NCBI GenBank assembly: GCA_943789365.1
Contig: CALSTV010000001.1
Span: 1,488,001 to 1,552,000 of the forward strand
DNA from: an uncultured Flavobacteriaceae bacterium
GTDB lineage: Bacteria > Bacteroidota > Bacteroidia > Flavobacteriales > Flavobacteriaceae
Reading direction: 5' to 3'
DNA length: 64,000 bases
Translations under genes and position numbers: made by a program
The notes under the pieces: model-generated
The model's database searches: none
What the model saw: only the letters and a program-made list of their open reading frames with translations
Told to the model about the DNA's origin: nothing
In this document: positions 63,401 through 64,000 of the stretch, in pieces
Numbering within the stretch: position 1 is the stretch's first letter
Layout of the letters: each line of letters starts with the position of its first letter

Positions 63401-64000
63401 GGTATTGGCATCAACAGTTGCTTCTATTGTGATACTTGTGGATGCACCGTTTGCCAAGGACCCAATCGTCCAAATTCCTGAGCCGCTATTATAGCTTCCG
63501 GAATTGTCACTTACGTAGGTAATTCCATCAGGTAAAATATCGACTAATGACAGTCCGGTGGCATCATTTGGTCCTTGATTCGATACCTGTATGGTGAATT
63601 GAATGGTATCTCCTTCTTCAGGACTGCTATTGTCCACGGATTTAACAGTAACCAAATCTGCCGAAGCCACTACAATGGTCTCCTCTAAATCATCAGGAGT
63701 TGCATTGGTATCCAATTGATCTTGTGAAACCTGCACTCTATTGGTAATACTTTGACCCGCGGTTCCTTCGGCTACCTTGGCCTGAACGAGTATCGACTCA
63801 CTCGCACCGTTGGCAATACTTCCAATATCCCAAAACGGAGGGTTCCAAACACCTGTCGTAGGAGTAGCCGATACAAACAACAGCCCTGGTGGCAGAACTT
63901 CTCGTATTTCCACATTTATGGCCGCAATAGGTCCGTGATTCATAACAGCAACGGTATAAGTGACAATATCTCCTTCATTTGGACTCGCATTATTTACCAC
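57470..64000 (-). CDS. Giant DUF11-repeat surface protein with type B T9SS sorting domain (C-terminal part)
   Basis: The gene is cut off by the window edge; 2176 residues are visible. They contain about 17 DUF11-type beta-sandwich modules. Fourteen alternate between two sorts: one starts ETDIVLSK...NPNEGD, the other DLVTVKSVDN...PEEGD, so the unit is ~250 residues. Three divergent modules follow (DVDLSLTKEFSDQ, GLNLAVEKTILDGDLTP, SDLELEKLVSDNTPTSGD). The end is a type B/CHU_C sorting domain (FIPEEFTPNGDGLNDTFEI ... IVNRWGKKVF ... DGTYFYTIEF). It is a probable adhesin or gliding/surface fibre exported by type IX secretion with the following PorP/SprF protein. Confidence 0.88.
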   Translation of the reverse strand: MVNNASPNEGDIVTYTVAVMNHGPIAAINVEIREVLPPGLLFVSATPTTGVWNPPFWDIGSIANGASESILVQAKVAEGTAGQSITNRVQVSQDQLDTNATPDDLEETIVVASADLVTVKSVDNSSPEEGDTIQFTIQVSNQGPNDATGLSLVDILPDGITYVSDNSGSYNSGSGIWTIGSLANGASTSITIEATVDANTAGTTIINKTSAATGDQTDLTATGDVLEAAVYVNNETDIVLSKTVNNSNPNEGDVIRYTIAVSNEGSITATNIEITDILPAGLTLVSGIPSTGIWNSPIWTINAIAPGGSEILLIDARVDPGTAGQNITNTISNIQDQLDVNSSPDDLEETIVVTSSDLVTVKTVDNSVPNEGDTITYTITVANNGLSDATGISLIDNLPFGLSYVSDDSGGAYSSATGVWNIGDLANGDTASLQIVATVNNGTAGMTIVNTAIAASGDQSDPGTNGDVLSATIYIDNKTDIVLSKVANDLNPNEGDDVLFTIKVTNNGVIAATNLRIEDLLPTGLTYISAIPTTGVWTNPIWEINSLPAGATETLLLSANVDVGTAGHDLTNTISNTQDQLDTNATLDDAEETISVTALDLVTIKSVDNATPSVGTSVNYTIEVTNNGPSNATNVSIVDHLPAGVTYASDDGAGAFDNNSGIWTIGDLIRGSTVQLIIQATIDAGTAGTTITNRTIAALSDQTDITNTGDVLEAAIFIDNETDIVLSKVADNLTPNEGDNVVYTIEVENAGLIDATNVQITDVLPAGLNYVSAIPTTGNWSGSVWTISKLATGTSERILVTVVVDSGTAGQILTNTISNTQDQLDSNASLDDMEETIVVTASDLVTVKTVDNQTPEEGDTIAYTISVTNNGTSDATEVSLVDLLPSGLTYIGDDSSGMYNSGSGLWTIGNLDNGDSESITIQCTVNVGTAGTSITNNTTPASGDQADPSTNGDVLEVVIHINNETDIVLSKTVNNNNPDEGEQIEYTITVLNNGIIEATNIEITDILPAGLLYVSGTPTAGSWNAPVWKLNSLAPRASESLIVKVEVAANTAGQALTNTISNTQDQLDNDATQDDLEETISVTVADLVTIKTVDNTTPDEGEVITYSIKVTNNGTSDATNIYLTDHLPQGVVYHSDDSNGAYNFGSGIWTVGDLANGMSKTLLIEATVEVGTAGSTITNTTTSAVGDQQDPTTAGDQLQATIHIDNETDIVLTKVVNNPTPNEGDTVLYSITVSNNGTIRATNMTLTDTLPNGLIYVAGTVSAGTWAYPDWTLNELDAGATETLILQVNIASGTAGQTLINTVVNRQDQLDTNATIDDNEEQVVVSSTDLISVKSVDNSTPIVGETINYTLSVSNNGTSDATGVSLRDNLPNGVTYVSDNSGGDYNPGSGIWMIGAIANGASKELIIEATVDGGTSGSTITNTMTAAEGDEADPTVVGDVLEASIYVNNETDIVLAKHVNNNQPNEGDQVIYTITVTNNGAIDATNLIVEDLLPAGLTYVSGIPTQGLWIAPEWIVGTLTAGASETLLLRVEVAAGTSGKSYTNTISNTQDQLDTNATADDLSETIVVTAADLSVQKTVDNSSPVELGTVVYTISVTNNGPNAATGVSITDVLPPEVRYLSDDGQGSYNSGSGLWSIGAIPNGATETLNINASVRLNTVGLIIENSTSNLVADQNDLDPSNNQDSAIIVPVRDVDLSLTKEFSDQTDEASIGNQKTFEIKVTNDGQSVATGVVVSDLLPSGYQFVKYASTTGVYNSSNGIWSVGEVLPNKTVILSIDVIVLGTGDYDNCAEIIAMNEDDLDSTPGNGAANEDDYACIGISYISGLNLAVEKTILDGDLTPNVGAEITFRIELINAGKLDAYGVQVQDVVPDGYQYLTYRSTSGIYDVNTGIWTMGSVVKESSEVLLIAALVKASGAYENCATVLGSSNVDANNADDSSCITINPVSISDLELEKLVSDNTPTSGDEIEFIIRLKNMGPSPATGVQVLDKLPSGYEFVSYDTAQGSYDEFSGIWDVGTVLVGTEIDLTIRVKVLSTGEWDNTAQVQSENEIDTDSTPGNNNFDEDDQDTVEVNVNIDFFIPEEFTPNGDGLNDTFEITNLAVLYPNYRIVIVNRWGKKVFSYAHSGDPNTAPVWWDGLSDGTVNLGSDDVPDGTYFYTIEFNNNDRPPQTGWVYLRR

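Noticed and set aside
57700-64000. Long periodic DNA repeats that might be a CRISPR or satellite
   Set aside because: They are coding and reflect repeated DUF11 modules in one open frame.

Overview
The window looks like chromosomal DNA of a marine, polysaccharide-degrading member of the Flavobacteriia (Bacteroidota). Supporting signs are type IX secretion cargo with type A and type B sorting domains, a PorP/SprF-like partner, a hybrid two-component regulator, Bacteroidota-type promoters (TTG - about 19 bp - TAnnTTTG), four sulfatases, AT-rich intergenic DNA and almost no Shine-Dalgarno sites. No rRNA, tRNA or CRISPR array was seen.

Layout. 1-3016: the end of an assimilatory nitrate reductase fused to an FAD/BFD reductase module, then a rubredoxin-domain protein. 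3060-4420: a frameshifted antitoxin-like gene and a DUF481 outer-membrane protein, bracketed by 8-bp tandem repeats. 4531-16737: a YD/Rhs polymorphic-toxin locus. It has a first YD-repeat subunit split by one in-frame stop, a 1527-residue DUF6443/Rhs-core protein with a variable C-terminus, an overlapping lipoprotein gene (probable immunity), a displaced second Rhs tip with a different C-terminus and its own overlapping lipoprotein gene, a third truncated Rhs fragment, and degraded XRE-regulator and IS3-type transposase remnants between them. 16736-18743: an ArsR - SdpI - alpha/beta-hydrolase operon with an evident operator. 19210-36302: a xylan/sulfated-polysaccharide locus on the minus strand. 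It carries four sulfatases, a GH29 fucosidase, two GH43 enzymes (one secreted, one apparently cytosolic), a GH10 xylanase, a GPH symporter, a beta-helix type IX cargo, and two carbohydrate-binding-like surface proteins. There is no SusC/SusD pair. 36558-46532: the divergent hybrid two-component sensor, then xylulokinase, xylose isomerase, an MFS sugar porter and a LacI-type regulator. 46871-50866: an ORF6N protein, a YifB/ComM ATPase, and a HigB-like toxin with a HigA-ImmA/IrrE fusion. 50853-54740: a LytTR response regulator, a TPR histidine kinase and two unrecognised proteins. 54750-64000: an OmpA-PD40 protein, a PorP/SprF-like protein and the C-terminal 2176 residues of a giant DUF11-repeat protein with a type B sorting domain.

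How the parts fit. Outside the cell the GH10, GH43 and sulfatases would expose and cut a sulfated xylan. The GPH symporter imports short xylosides, the GH43 without a signal peptide splits them, and XylA and XylB send xylose to xylulose 5-phosphate. The hybrid sensor and the LacI regulator supply control. The Rhs locus is the most unusual part: two toxin-tip/immunity cassettes share a near-identical core, and five REP-like palindromic elements appear to be inserted in frame in the core, three of them at the same site in the three paralogous copies.
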